DNA of 64,000 nucleotides. Origin: Atopsyche davidsoni (taxonomy: Eukaryota > Arthropoda > Insecta > Trichoptera > Hydrobiosidae). The stretch spans positions 3,908,501 through 3,972,500 of the forward strand of contig JAILWY010000027.1 of NCBI GenBank assembly GCA_022113835.1, read 5' to 3'. Below, one piece after another: positions 24,001 through 34,835 of the stretch (position 1 is the stretch's first letter; every line of letters starts with the position of its first letter). The notes under the pieces were generated by a model. The model searched no databases, had not been told where the DNA came from, and was given only the letters and a program-made list of their open reading frames with translations. A program made the translations under genes and the position numbers.

Positions 24001-24396
24001 CCTGAAAGTTTGTTGGAAATTTAAAGCAAATTAATTAAACGTATTCAATATTTATCAATACAAGTGGAAAAAATTACTTTTTAACAAACCCCACTATGCG
24101 CATAAACAATATCTATTTTTTAACATTTTTTTCTCATAAAAATTAGCATAGTAATTGTCCCATAATAAAAATTAAAAAATTAATAAAATAACTAATTGTA
24201 TAACATAGAATATAATTTGTAGGTAGATTCTGAAAATTTAATCGAGGCTAAAATTAATTGCTTTTGTTGTGTTTTTTTCTCAAATCATATAAGCGGTCTC
24301 CGGTTCAACCCTCGTTCAGGACATTTTATATTTTAAAATTACAAAATGTCTGACTATCCCAAATAAAACAAATATTTTTTGTTTTTTTATTTTATA
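20217..24396. other. Long non-coding stretch
   Basis: No gene. Complex islands lie at about 20,395-20,660, 21,980-22,330 (with several TAAT homeodomain-type cores), 23,220-23,560 and 23,860-24,010. The 113-codon ORF at 22,624-22,965 is basic and unrecognised, and the opposite strand is also open there, which argues against coding. A B-box-like GGTTCAACCC at about 24,302 has no A-box partner. Confidence 0.4.
21023..21075. repeat. (TA)n microsatellite
   Basis: Uninterrupted TA dinucleotide run of about 53 bp. Confidence 0.97.
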
Positions 24397-24510
24397 CTAG
24401 CGGATACCCGGCGCGTTCTACTGCGCTAAATAAAGAAATAAAATACTTTTTTTATTTGTTCGAAAAAAAAAAAGGAAATTTTGTTTATTTAATAACTTTT
24501 TATCTTAATG

Positions 24511-24830
24511 CTAGCGGATATATCGAGTTTTTTCGGTAGGTGTGTAAACATAAAGTCTTTTTGGCGTTCCGACTCTAAACGCAACATAACAGGAATTTTG
24601 CGAAAAACAGGAATTTTCTATGTTCAAACCAGCAATACTTAGCGATTGGCCATGAGCCTTGTTGATAGTTATTACAACAGCACAATTTAGGAGGATCTAA
24701 GTTGCGAATGAGCATCTATGGTGGACCAACTTTTAAAGTTAAGATGTGTGGTGACATTCCAGATGGTTCCAAAGAGTTAAAAAACTCTATTGGATTGTTC
24801 ATGCAATTTTTCGCAAAATTATTGTGGCTG
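24511..24830 (-). pseudogene. Pif1-like helicase C-terminal remnant of a Helitron
   Basis: On the minus strand, about 24,830-24,683 reads SLEPSGMSPHILTFKVG then, after an in-frame stop, MLIRNLDPPKLC. A frame change follows, then AVVITINKAHGQSLSIAGL and VGTPKRLYVYTP to the TAG at 24,513-24,511. These match the end of Helitron-encoded Pif1 helicases, whose last motifs include INKAQGQS (helicase motif VI region) and the RVG..K.L.IY tail. In the intact protein this SF1 helicase unwinds DNA during rolling-circle transposition. Here at least one stop and one frameshift or deletion make it non-functional. Confidence 0.85.
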
Positions 24831-24841
24831 TGCTGCTCGTT

Positions 24842-24893
24842 ATTCGGATTTTTTTTCAGTAAAATAAACACGTTGTTCGTTTTCTAAATGAAC
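24842..24893 (-). pseudogene. Helitron Rep, fragment of C-terminal part
   Basis: On the minus strand, 24,893-24,842 gives VHLENEQRVYFTEKKSE, matching the conserved LPVHLENGQ.VYF segment between the Rep domain and the helicase of Helitron proteins. It is joined directly to helicase sequence, so the region between has been deleted. Confidence 0.7.
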
Positions 24894-24987
24894 AGCAAGA
24901 TGTTGAAAAGTTGGGTATCATTCGTGAATACTGAAACCAGGAATTTCATATTTTTTCAATTTCATTCGTGAATACCAGACCAGGAAT

Positions 24988-25362
24988 CAATGTCAATATC
25001 AACGTTTCTTACTTTAATGGTGGTGGTGAATCCTCCATCTTCTGGCTTTCATCGTCTGTATTTCGGATATCCATCCTCACCAGGAATTGTATCTCCGAAT
25101 GTTTTCCAAATGCTTGGACAACGCTGTGTTGTCAGAAACGTAGCTTGTAAGCGGTTCTGGCGGGTCAACCAGTTGACATTGGACTGTATGGAACAATCCA
25201 TAAGTTATCAATGTCAATATCGACGTATCTTAATTTAATGGTGGTGGTGAATCCTCCATCTTCTGGCTTTCGTAGACCAGTTTGAGTTTCATCGATCAAA
25301 TCGCGTGGATATCTTTTCGTGCATTTGCCGTCTTTTATGCAAGGCGAATTCATATGCAACAC
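24988..25362 (-). pseudogene. Helitron Rep (Helitron-like N domain) fragments with an internal duplication
   Basis: Minus-strand 25,362-25,165 contains SPCIKDGKCTKRYPRDLIDE and RKPEDGGFTTTIKLRYVDID, hallmarks of the Helitron-like N domain that precedes the Rep nuclease catalytic region. A second copy of the RKPEDGGFTTTIK segment lies at 25,093-24,988 with GEDGYPKYRR before it and a stop between RR and KPEDGG. At DNA level the block at 24,988-25,051 repeats at 25,209-25,272. The first copy lacks the DGYP.YRR stretch that the second has, so the two were probably joined by recombination between different defective copies. No catalytic HUH or tyrosine motif can be seen. Confidence 0.82.
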
Positions 25363-26019
25363 TCCGCATGGGCCGTGATGTTCTTACAAACAACGTCAAA
25401 AAGTATCAGATCTTCACGTTGATTCGGGTGTTCAGCAGATATAAGATCGATGTCGATTTGAGTTGGAATAATTTTTTTCCCATATATAAACAGACAAACT
25501 CATTATGATAAAACACGTTGTGAATGACAGATAGTGATTTTGTTTTGAAAGTCCGTACGATCTGTCCGCGCGATCTTCACAATGTTCTTTTTTCAATTTT
25601 TTGCGAGGAACGATGTCCACTTTACAGATGTTGAAAATTTTTGTATGGAAAATATCAAAAATCGACCTAATTCTGTTCCGTAAGTTCGGCAGCCTGTAAC
25701 GGCAAGTTCATTCTAATATTTACAAACATCAATATCAGTATTTCTCGATTGGTAGCCATGCAGGCAGCCAGCTTCAAGGCATTTTCGCGTATATGCAATA
25801 CGCGAAAATGGCAGTTCCTTTTATGAATTGGAAACTTTTGTATGGGATTTTTCTTAATTGAATAAACCAAATTTGATAATCAATTTTTATAATTTTAGTG
25901 GTCTTGATTACTTTCGGTATTTTTGGCTTTCAAATAAACACGGTGTGGGGCTCGTCGGTCGTACGGTTTCAAAGCCTATAGCGGACTAACAAACATTTTT
26001 AGTGTTTTATATATATAGA

Positions 26020-28600
26020 TTATTTAAAAAATAATTCATTATTTCGTATGAGACAATGAATCATATAAAATTTGTATTTGAAACAAACGATAAATAGTCA
26101 ATTATATACTCTAAATAAATCAATAAATAATTTATTTTCTCTTTAAATAAAAGTAAGATTTTCAAACATATTCTTTAAATAGATTTTTAATACCAGCTTA
26201 GACAAGATTTAGGGTTGTCCTAACCTATCCTAACCTCGCGTAACCTATCCAAACCTTCCAAATTGGTCATTTATTTGATTTATTTTCCAATTTGGATGAA
26301 TCTCAAGTAAAAATGAAGATTAATTAAGCGATATTAAAATTAATTGTAAAATCATTAGACCCGTTTAAGCTAAACCAAATAAATAATAATGTTTACTTCA
26401 GCTGTAAAAAAAATAGTTTTATAATTATGGATCTTACTTGAAAAAGTTTATTTAGACCATAATATTAGTAAATAACTCAACATATATTTTACAATGCTGC
26501 TATCGTTAAAACTTATGAAAAAACGCATTAATAATAATCTATTACTAATCTAAATTTTCAAGTAGCCGTATGAGAGACATTAATCGAAAAATAATATAGT
26601 TGTTATTTATATAATCCGTGGCAGACACTCGCATTAAGGCTTCGTTTATTCGAATTTATTACCCAATATTGTTTTCTGATACAGCCTCCAAAGACTGAAA
26701 CATTATCCGCCAGCCGAGGACGACGCCATTTTGGAAGGGGCAGTCACCATTTTGATCCATAAATATCGACACTCCACAGCCATAACTATGCAGCGGGTAA
26801 ATTAAATTAATATGTTATCTCAAACTATCGTGATTCTAAAATAGGTGTTTCTATTGAAATTTGTATTGCTTACCATTATTGATAACTGGAATATATATTA
26901 ATAAAGTTCAAACTATTCATTCAGTTAAAAATAGATTAGTATTCACAAAAAAATACTTAAAAAACACGTTTGAAACTTATAATGATACATAACCTTATTA
27001 TTTGTATTACCTTTATTTTTAATTGAAAATACGGTGGTTTAAAGTCAATGAAATAATTTTTATATATCTAATAGAAAGTAGTGTCGTGTGTTGCTTAAAA
27101 TATACCTTGTCAATAATATCAATATAACCTATATTATATACACAGTTAAATGATATCATAATTGAATTCACAAACATGATATCAATTCACGACTTTTTTG
27201 CAATATTTTTATTTAAAAAAATTGTACTTGAATTGTGACCTAAATTTATTTTAAAAAAAAAGATATGTTGTTTTCAAGAAACTTTTATTTCACAGAAATG
27301 TATATTTTAAGAATACTTCAGAATTTTTCAGTGTTTGTTGCGGTGTTCTGCCTGGCAGACATGGATATGATCACGTCTCGGTTTTATGAGGGGAACACCT
27401 ACGGGCAGAGTCGTGAAAAAATGCTGAATTAGCAGAGCAGAGCGTGGCAGTATCATTAGAATCTCTCATTATTCTTTAGTACTGAGTCGTATTGACAATG
27501 AAATAAAGTGATTTGCCATTGAATGGTCCGATATAAAGTTCTCTGGATATTACTTACGCAGCGCGATGGCTTGTGATACTTTGACGCCGTATTGAACAAG
27601 AGGGTTAACTGATGATACTGTAACCCTGTGAGTGCAATATTTTTATTGTTTTTTTCTTCCATACTCGCAGGAGTACAAAAGTTAAGGTATGTTTAAATCA
27701 ACACTCAATAATTACACTTTTCTGTAAGGGCGTGAGACTGCAAGTGGAGAGCCTGAAAAGCATGAAACAAAAAGCTTTCAAACTATTTACTTTTATTCTC
27801 AACTTGCTTAAGAAACACTTTATAATATACAAAGAATAAAAAAAAAATTCTTCGCAAAAAAAATATTTAGAAACATTTCTGACCCCCAATAAATAAAAAA
27901 AAAATAATGGATATAAGTTCGCTAATCAAAGTGAAGTTAAAACATTTTTATATGCCATTTATCAAAATGCCAAACCTTGTTTCTCACGCTTGGTTAGGGG
28001 ATGGAATAACGAAGGGATGAAGCGAGGGTGAGATGTTCGAATCCAAAAAGGTACCCCGGAAAAAATAGCAATGCTTTGCGGGGTGGGCTACCCCATCAGA
28101 TGCGGATTTTCTGAAACTTCTCAGATTTGACGATCATTTTTTTGCATTTGATAGATGACGTGGCAGTGTGGAGTCATTAATTTTTCTTTACACCACGCAG
28201 GTTTGAAAATTCGATTTAAAGTATTATCATATTTGATTAAAATCAATACAGTGACTGTATTTTTTGCCTGACTTATGTAATAGAAAACAACTAAAAAATA
28301 TTATGATAATCTAATACGTGCTACTAAAAACAAGAGTAGTTATGATTTAGCTGATTAGGGTGCTATATCCTCTATAAAGTGAAGTATCCATGCCTGAAAC
28401 TATTTTACTTTTTGTAATACAATCAATAAGGCTTGTGTTAATGTAAAATATTTAAAAAAAAACATTTTTATAAACATTTTTTGTAAAAAGGGGCGTTTGA
28501 CACAAAACAACTGTTTTTATATAAAATTACGATTATTTACACAATAAGTATATGTATGAGTTAATGTTTTTGAAAAAAGGCTTGTTTACATATTTATACA
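26020..28600. other. Non-coding stretch
   Basis: No gene. At 26,219-26,255 there is a short run of CCTAACC/TAACCTATCC units (imperfect relatives of the insect telomeric TTAGG repeat, also common as interspersed sequence). Complex islands lie at about 26,690-26,790 (with two GCCATTTTGG/ACCATTTTGA motifs), 27,330-27,460 and 27,960-28,200. A weak tRNA-like pair of boxes (TGGTTAGGGG near 27,989, GTTCGAATCC near 28,035) is too degenerate to call. Confidence 0.4.
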
Positions 28601-28832
28601 TATGTCTATTTTTTTATTAACGTCAATCAGATGCGTATTTATTACCCATTACGGGTTTATTATATTATTACTAATAGGATTAGGCACATTCGTTCATACA
28701 TAGAAGATGATTTAAAGAAACTCTCAGAAAAATATCATCGTGATCCCACACAAATCACGATGATATTTTTCTGAGAGTTTCTTTAAATCATCTTCTATGT
28801 ATGAACTAATGTGACTAATCATATTAGTAATA
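28601..28832. mobile_element. Palindromic derivative of the tRNA-like foldback family
   Basis: Arms 28,685-28,744 and 28,754-28,813 are 60 bp each and complementary with a single visible mismatch, around a 9-nt loop CCCACACAA. The pairing continues outward less perfectly through TATTACTAATA (left) and its complement at about 28,820-28,832. Each arm is the 3' arm of the foldback family (ACGATGATATTTTTCTGAGA and onward), and the loop is the end of the T-arm plus acceptor strand, so the tRNA-like domain has been deleted. The left outer tail (from about 28,618, CGTCAATCAGATGCGTATTT) matches the tails at 42,908 and 60,065. Confidence 0.85.
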
Positions 28833-31800
28833 CATATTTAAACTCAGTTAGGAAGCTGGTTTCACAATAATCGTACTAAGAAAATTTTCCACACATTTTT
28901 TTTCAGTTAAGTAGAAAAGCGTAGGACTTAGAAGCGAGGAATGTGCGAGAATTTTTTTTTTTTTTAAATACAACAATTTTTTTTATACCTGAATTTGATT
29001 GAACGAAATTTATGCAATGATTACAAATGTACCAATGATAATTTTTCAATAATCGCACGAAAAAAGGCTTCTGTACATGTTTTCAGGCATGCAGGAAGTC
29101 ATGGGCGCGCACCGGCTGGGCCTGCCGTGACTTGTGTTTGGTATTGAAACTTCTTTATTGCCGTGGCAGTGTAATAATATCGGACGCTGGGTGGGTTTTT
29201 TGAAAATATATGATTTATAGGGGCGGGAGAGCCGCTGCGGTGCCAGCCACTGTTATTTAATATATTTTTCACAACATGGTGTGAAAAGAATGGGTTAGAT
29301 AATGATATTAATTTTTATTAATAATAACTGCAATTTATCCACGACACACTTGTTTACTTTGAGATACTCGATAAAGAATTCTTTCAGATCAGAATAAAAA
29401 CTAATAAGCAAAAGATTGCTGAAGTACCAAGTGTTATAATGTAGAGTAGTATTTGTGCTACTCCATTTTTTTAAATATTTATATGAATATTTTGATCTAT
29501 TTTAATCACTCTTATTTACTGCCATGCGGTTTCAATATTTTATCATTATTTTTTAATTGAGAATTTTTTTTTCATAGAGCAACAGTAATTTTGCTAGTAT
29601 TAGTATATTTATGTTAAAGAATGTTTATATTTATTTTTAATTTAATTTATATTTCCTGGCTGGATTCAGTGTAAACAAACTGATTTGCACTCTTAGACAG
29701 CACGCCCGCGTTGTTTCTACTTGCCTTGTAAAAATACTAGCTGGATTCATAAAAAAAGTACAATCAAGAGTCAACAGTTTCCATGACACTAAAGAACAGT
29801 TACAGCTAAAGAGTATGCCCGGAAATCTTGGTTATTTGTATTCCGTACTTCTCTGCAGTAATTTACGTAGAATCCTTTTGTGCGAGAACACGCCAACGGC
29901 ACTACTATCAAGCGACAAATGCTTTATTCAATTATCCTTCGTAGAAATCCTTAGCCGGGACCTTACCTGGGAACGTATTCTAATTTCTCATTCATTTTAT
30001 TCGATTTACCTTGACAGCCCACTAAAGACTTTAAAGATAAAAGTATATATCTTTAACTTAAAGAATTTCCTGTCAACTCAATTTTGGTAATTTTTTAAAA
30101 AAATATTTTGGCTTATTCGTAAAAACTAAAAAATATATTAAAATCACTCATTGTGTTCATTTCAAATTAATTTTCTTTTGAGTTACTACTTACCGATACT
30201 GGGTAGAATTTTTCAGTTACCCTAAATAATTATATAACTACTTTGGTATTTAATTAATTATTAAATTGAAATGCTTAATATCTGCATTAACAAAAAATCG
30301 ATAAAAAAATATTCAGTCAATTAAACATAAAATTATAAATAACTGTGTAAGATGTCTTTTGAAACGATCATGTAAATTTATAGAAATACTTATCTTTGTT
30401 TAAATATTTGTTTAACCTAGTGATGTTTTTTTCCCTTTTCGGATACAAAAATATTCACACCTGTAGAGTGAATAACAAAATTTTGTCACATTTCATGTCG
30501 TTATTTCAGTTAACATGTCGCATTTCATAATTTTAGACTTTTATATTGCTGTGAAGATTGTGTGAAAATCCAATAATGTTATCATTATTTATCAATCATT
30601 GAAAATATATATAGATTAAGAGAGTATGGTTAAAATATTAATAATTTTCTCCCAAAGCAGCATTGGCGGTAAACTTGTACTAGTAGATATAATTAATGAA
30701 TAAAAAATAAAAATAATAAAAAATAACAATATTATTCTCGTATAATTACAACATCGATGTCCTTAGAGAATAGTTCTATTTTTGTTATTATTACTTATCT
30801 AAAATCCGATTAAAAAATATCGCGTATAAAACGGGATTAAGGTTAATTCTGTATTTAGTTCAGGTGATAATTCTTCGCACGAGACCCAAGGACGGGGGTG
30901 GGGGAAGGTTGAAATTTAATTAAAACCTTTACACGTTCATTTGGACGTAAAAGAATCCGTACAAAAGGTAAATAAACCTTTTTAGATTATTTCAGAAAAG
31001 CATCGAAATGTGAGGAAAAGTGAATAACGCGTTTTACGTCTTGGAATTTTCCGAGAAACTTGACGCCTAGGAAAACAAATTTAACGCTTTTGCTAAATAA
31101 TTTTAGGTAAAGTAATGCTGCGGTGTAAAAATGTGTTGGGAACGAGTTTTGTTGGAATTCATTATGAAGTAAGCGAAGTTAAAATCGATTTTTAAATACA
31201 ATTTATACCGATACCGTTTCTATACTTAGCAGAACCAATTGCCACAGACTTTAAATGTAATCCTGCAATATAAATAATAAAATTATATTCATCACAAGAT
31301 AAAAATATATTGCATCTCTGTTTACAGCATTACTTGACTTCTCTTTGTATAATTTCAAACATTGGTTTGATACAAACTTGATATGGTTCTTAATAGTTAT
31401 TTATACATATTCTTAGTATGTATGAAATATATATATGAAAAAATAATGTCTGCAAAAATATTTTTAACATTTGTCAGAGTTCACCATGGGAAATTCTTTA
31501 TAAAGTATATTTCATACATTAAGATATAAAAAGTACGAGTGTGTTATTTTTGATGTATCCAAAATAAATAAAAAGGAATATCGTTTTATAAGAATGCGTA
31601 AAAAAATACACTCACATATTCAAATCCGCGCCCCGCAGACGTTAACACAAAAACGGCATCTTTTAAGGCTCTGCCGGCATATCAACACGGCCGATAGCGA
31701 TTTTATCTGCGCCTGCACAACCTTCCCCAAGTTCACAGAGCGTTACCTCAGAATTACGGCCCGCCTTATTCTCAACACGTGCTTATCCGGGGAGTATGTA

Positions 31801-31844
31801 TGACTCGTAGCGGCGCCCGCCACTCTGTGATGTGGCTCACAACC
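28833..31844. other. Non-coding stretch
   Basis: No gene recognised. Complex islands lie at about 28,910-29,260 (G+C-rich part 29,090-29,260) and 30,880-30,960. The ORFs at 29,815-30,090 and 31,594-31,803 have no recognisable motif. Confidence 0.4.
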
Positions 31845-32990
31845 CACCAGCTCTTTTCATTTCGGCGCTGAAACCAATCAACCGGTGCTGAAACCTTGAT
31901 GCTCTAATATATAACAAATCATGCAAGATTTCACTTACAGGAAACCTCGCAATTCTGGCACCGGTTCGATATGACAAATAATCAGCCCGCGTTTTTCTTG
32001 TACTCAAATCTATCAGCACTGATAAAAAAAATCATGCAAGAAGGTTATTGCGTATACAAGCGTATTTACAAGAATCTGCTGTTCTTTCAAGGTGACAAGA
32101 TGATCGACCCGCTCTTTTCATTTCGGCTCTGAAACCTATCAACCGGTGCTGAAACCTTAATGCAATATATAACAAATCATGCAAGATTTCACTTACAGGA
32201 AACCTCGCAATTCTGGCACCGGTTCGATATGACAAATAATCAGCCCGCGTTTTTCTTGTACTCAAATCTATCAGCACTGATAAAAAAAATCATGCAAGAA
32301 GGTTATTGCGTATACAAGCGTATTAACAAGAATCTGCTGTTCTTTCAAGGTGACAAGATGATCGACCCGCTTTTTTAATTTCGGCTCTGAAACCTATCCA
32401 CCGGTGGTAAAACCTAAATGCTCTAATATAAAACAAGTCATGCAAGATTTTACTTACATGAAACCTTGCAAATCTGGCACTGGTTCGATATGACAAATAA
32501 TCAGCCCGCGTTTTTCTTGTACTCAAATCTATCAGTACTGATGAAAAAAATCATCCAATATGGTTATTGCGTATATATACATGCGTATTAGCAAGAATCT
32601 GTTATTATTTCTCTCGTGTGATATGGCATTACAACGCTCCACTTTTTTTAATTTCGGCGCTTTAATTTATCAGCCGATGCTGAAATCTAAATTCTCTTAT
32701 ATAAAACAAAACGTTGTAAGATTAGTATGTATAGTAAAACTCGCCATTCTGACACCCGTCTGGTATGGAAAATAATCAGCCTGCCTTTTTTGTTTATTTT
32801 GGCCCTGAAATCTATCACCCTGTGCTGAAATCATGCAAGATACAGTAGAATTTGCCATTTTGGGGCTCCCGTATAATATGGCACGACAATTAGTTTAATA
32901 TAACTCTTTATTCCGGCATTGCTCAATCGGTGCTGAAACCTATCAGCGCTGATTTATACTAGATCGTGTAAAATATATCTTATAGCATCA
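31845..32990 (+). repeat. Decaying tandem array of ~260-bp units
   Basis: Units start near 31,845, 32,105, 32,363 and 32,633. Units 1 and 2 are nearly identical (spacing about 258-261 bp), unit 3 is moderately diverged, and from 32,633 onward the units are shorter and strongly diverged (32,633-32,790, 32,791-32,915, 32,916-32,990). Landmarks are TTTCGGCTCTGAAACC, CCGGTGCTGAAACC, CACCGGTTCGATATGAC and TATCAGCACTGATA. Three look-alike minus-strand ORFs (MLIDLSTRKTRADY...) simply repeat with the array and are not genes. The divergence gradient suggests recent duplication at the left side of an old array. Confidence 0.88.
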
Positions 32991-33420
32991 TCCACCACTC
33001 TCGTTCCTTTCCAGTGTGGAGTCAAACTCTACATATATGCATAGTCATAAGCAGACTACCCGTGCATGGATTGCGAGATGCATTCTAGGCCGATAGATTG
33101 CAAATATTAATTTCCATCAACATAAACACATTCTTAAGGTCTGACAAACCTCGCGCAGGCACACCTTCTGCTCAACAGACTTCCCCTGGCACCTGTACAC
33201 TCAACTAGCCTTCTGCTCACCGAGACTTCCTCGGTATCGCGACAGTAGAGACTTACTACGTAACACGACTTCTGCCGTCAAGTAATTTGTGAACGTTATT
33301 CTTCTGTAATAAACTGAATACGCAACATTTCGCCAACCTTTTGACTACACAACTCCATCAACCTATTAGGTGAAATCGGCGACTCGTCAATTCATCACCC
33401 ATAAAGGCGAAACCAGTATG
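32991..33420 (+). other. Possible LTR or transcript-end fragment downstream of the tandem array
   Basis: This is a complex stretch, G+C-richer than average, with a poly(A)-signal-like AATAAA near 33,309, a C/T-rich middle and the palindrome ACCTATTAGGT near 33,361. It has the look of an LTR or a 3' transcript end, but I find no terminal TG...CA pair, target duplication or primer-binding site. It has no ORF. Confidence 0.25.
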
Positions 33421-33559
33421 GCGTGATATTTTTCAATTCGCTGATTTTTTTTGTGCTATTGCTTTATAATGAATGACAAATATTATATGTGCTAATTTTT
33501 TTTTTTTTTCAGTAAATTTAAAAGGCAATGAGTAACCAATGTGGCTAAGATATTAATGA

Positions 33560-33815
33560 AAATTATTAGAATGATATTTGACTGTCGGGACTTTAGCGCG
33601 GTTGCTCTGCTGTCGCGCCGCAGCACTCTCGCCCGATTGGCCGCGCCGGATCATCCAGGATCCTGCGCGGCGTGTTTTTCTTCATATGAGCAGTGGCGGC
33701 GGTCTGTTCGGATTTCTTCTAGCGTATAAAGGCTCCGGGCGTTGCATGTATTGTGCGCAATCCGCGCGGAATAACCCGCCACCGCCCGCCGCTGCCTCGG
33801 CAAGGTTCCTTTGAA
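33560..33815 (+). promoter_or_regulatory. CpG-rich island with CCAAT and TATA boxes (candidate promoter)
   Basis: This is the most CpG-rich stretch in the window. It contains an inverted CCAAT box (CCGATTGGCC near 33,634), then about 90 bp later TATAAAGG at 33,725-33,732 followed by the G+C-rich GGCTCCGGGCG. This order and spacing match a TATA-type RNA polymerase II promoter firing on the plus strand, with a start site expected around 33,755. ORFs through it (62-78 codons) are alanine/arginine-rich readings of G+C-rich DNA and unrecognised. No downstream exon was recognised, so it may be an enhancer or non-coding RNA promoter instead. Confidence 0.4.
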
Positions 33816-34788
33816 TTTTTGATTACGATGAAAAATTACATCAGCCACTTAAAAGATTTAAGGTGTTTGCTTTTGTGAGTTCCGAGAAGTTTGGCGCTTT
33901 TGATTTCGCGAGCTTTCGTTTGGGGCCGTTTTCGTATTTTTTGTTTGAATGTTCTTGCGCCGTTATTGAATTAAGCGAATGTAAAAAAACCTGTAAAAAA
34001 AATTTAAACGTAAAGCTGCAGGTCCATATAAAAAAAGCTGCATTTGCTTAGACAAATAATTCATTAACATAACTGGCACATAGTATTATTTTTAATATCT
34101 GTATTGTGATGATAATAATTCATATATTTTATTTAACTTAAAAGCAATACGGACATATAAGATGTTAAGAAAACATGACTGTCATGTTGTTAAGTATTTA
34201 CTCAAGTATTGTTTTTTTGTATTTACAATACTTGTAAAATGTATTTAGAATACATATGAGCTATAATTTCAATACACAGAGGCGAACCTTTTAGTGAACA
34301 CAAAAGGAGAATGCGTGGAATTGCTTGGAATTACTTTTCTTTTATCTGAAAACGGGGCCGTATTAGAAAGAGCGATTTCCAAAAAAACTTTTTTGTTTTT
34401 CTTGTTTTATTAATTTAAAAGCTTTTCAATGAAATTACACTCAAAACGAAAACATCAGCTTTCAAAAGCGAATTTTTAAAAAAACTATTAAAGACAAAAA
34501 GATATGTTTTAAATAAAAAAAATATGAACATCTATAAAATGATACTCGTTTACATATAAGCTGCTATTGAAGCTGCATTTGAGATAATTACAGGTATATT
34601 TTTAAATAGTTTTCATCAAGTAAAAGTATTGTATACATTTATGCAATAATAGAATGTCACAAGTCGGTTTCAAGCCTGCATCTATTATAATATCAAACGT
34701 ACACTAGCAGAAAAGATACAGAAGAGCATAAGTCTTATTATAATTACCCGTCGTTTCTTAACACACCTTCAGGAATCATAAGTAAATA

Positions 34789-34791
<3 letters not shown>

Positions 34792-34833
<42 letters not shown>
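34792..34833. repeat. (TA)n microsatellite
   Basis: Uninterrupted TA run of about 40 bp. Confidence 0.97.

Positions 34834-34835
<2 letters not shown>

Larger units (their letters stand above)
24397..26019 (-). mobile_element. Helitron, both ends intact, interior decayed
   Basis: On the minus strand the element begins TCTATATATATAAAACAC at 26,019 and ends CTAG at 24,397, the canonical 5' TC and 3' CTRR termini. The host bases are A before TC and T after CTAG, the A^T insertion rule of Helitrons. Ten bases before CTAG is a small hairpin GCGCAGTAGAACGCGC, as expected for the 3' termination signal. In order from the 5' end the interior holds traces of the Rep/Helitron-like N domain, an internal duplication, the end of Rep, and the C-terminal part of the Pif1-like helicase. 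At 1623 bp it is far shorter than an autonomous Helitron (usually over 5 kb) and its frames are broken. Rolling-circle transposition would need a protein supplied by another copy. Confidence 0.88.

Noticed and set aside
27960..28060. tRNA-derived SINE
   Set aside because: An A-box-like TGGTTAGGGG and B-box-like GTTCGAATCC are about 48 bp apart, but the surrounding stems do not pair and no second copy was seen.
31837..32526. Three similar minus-strand ORFs that look like a small gene family
   Set aside because: They are the same reading of consecutive units of the ~260-bp tandem array and degrade with it.
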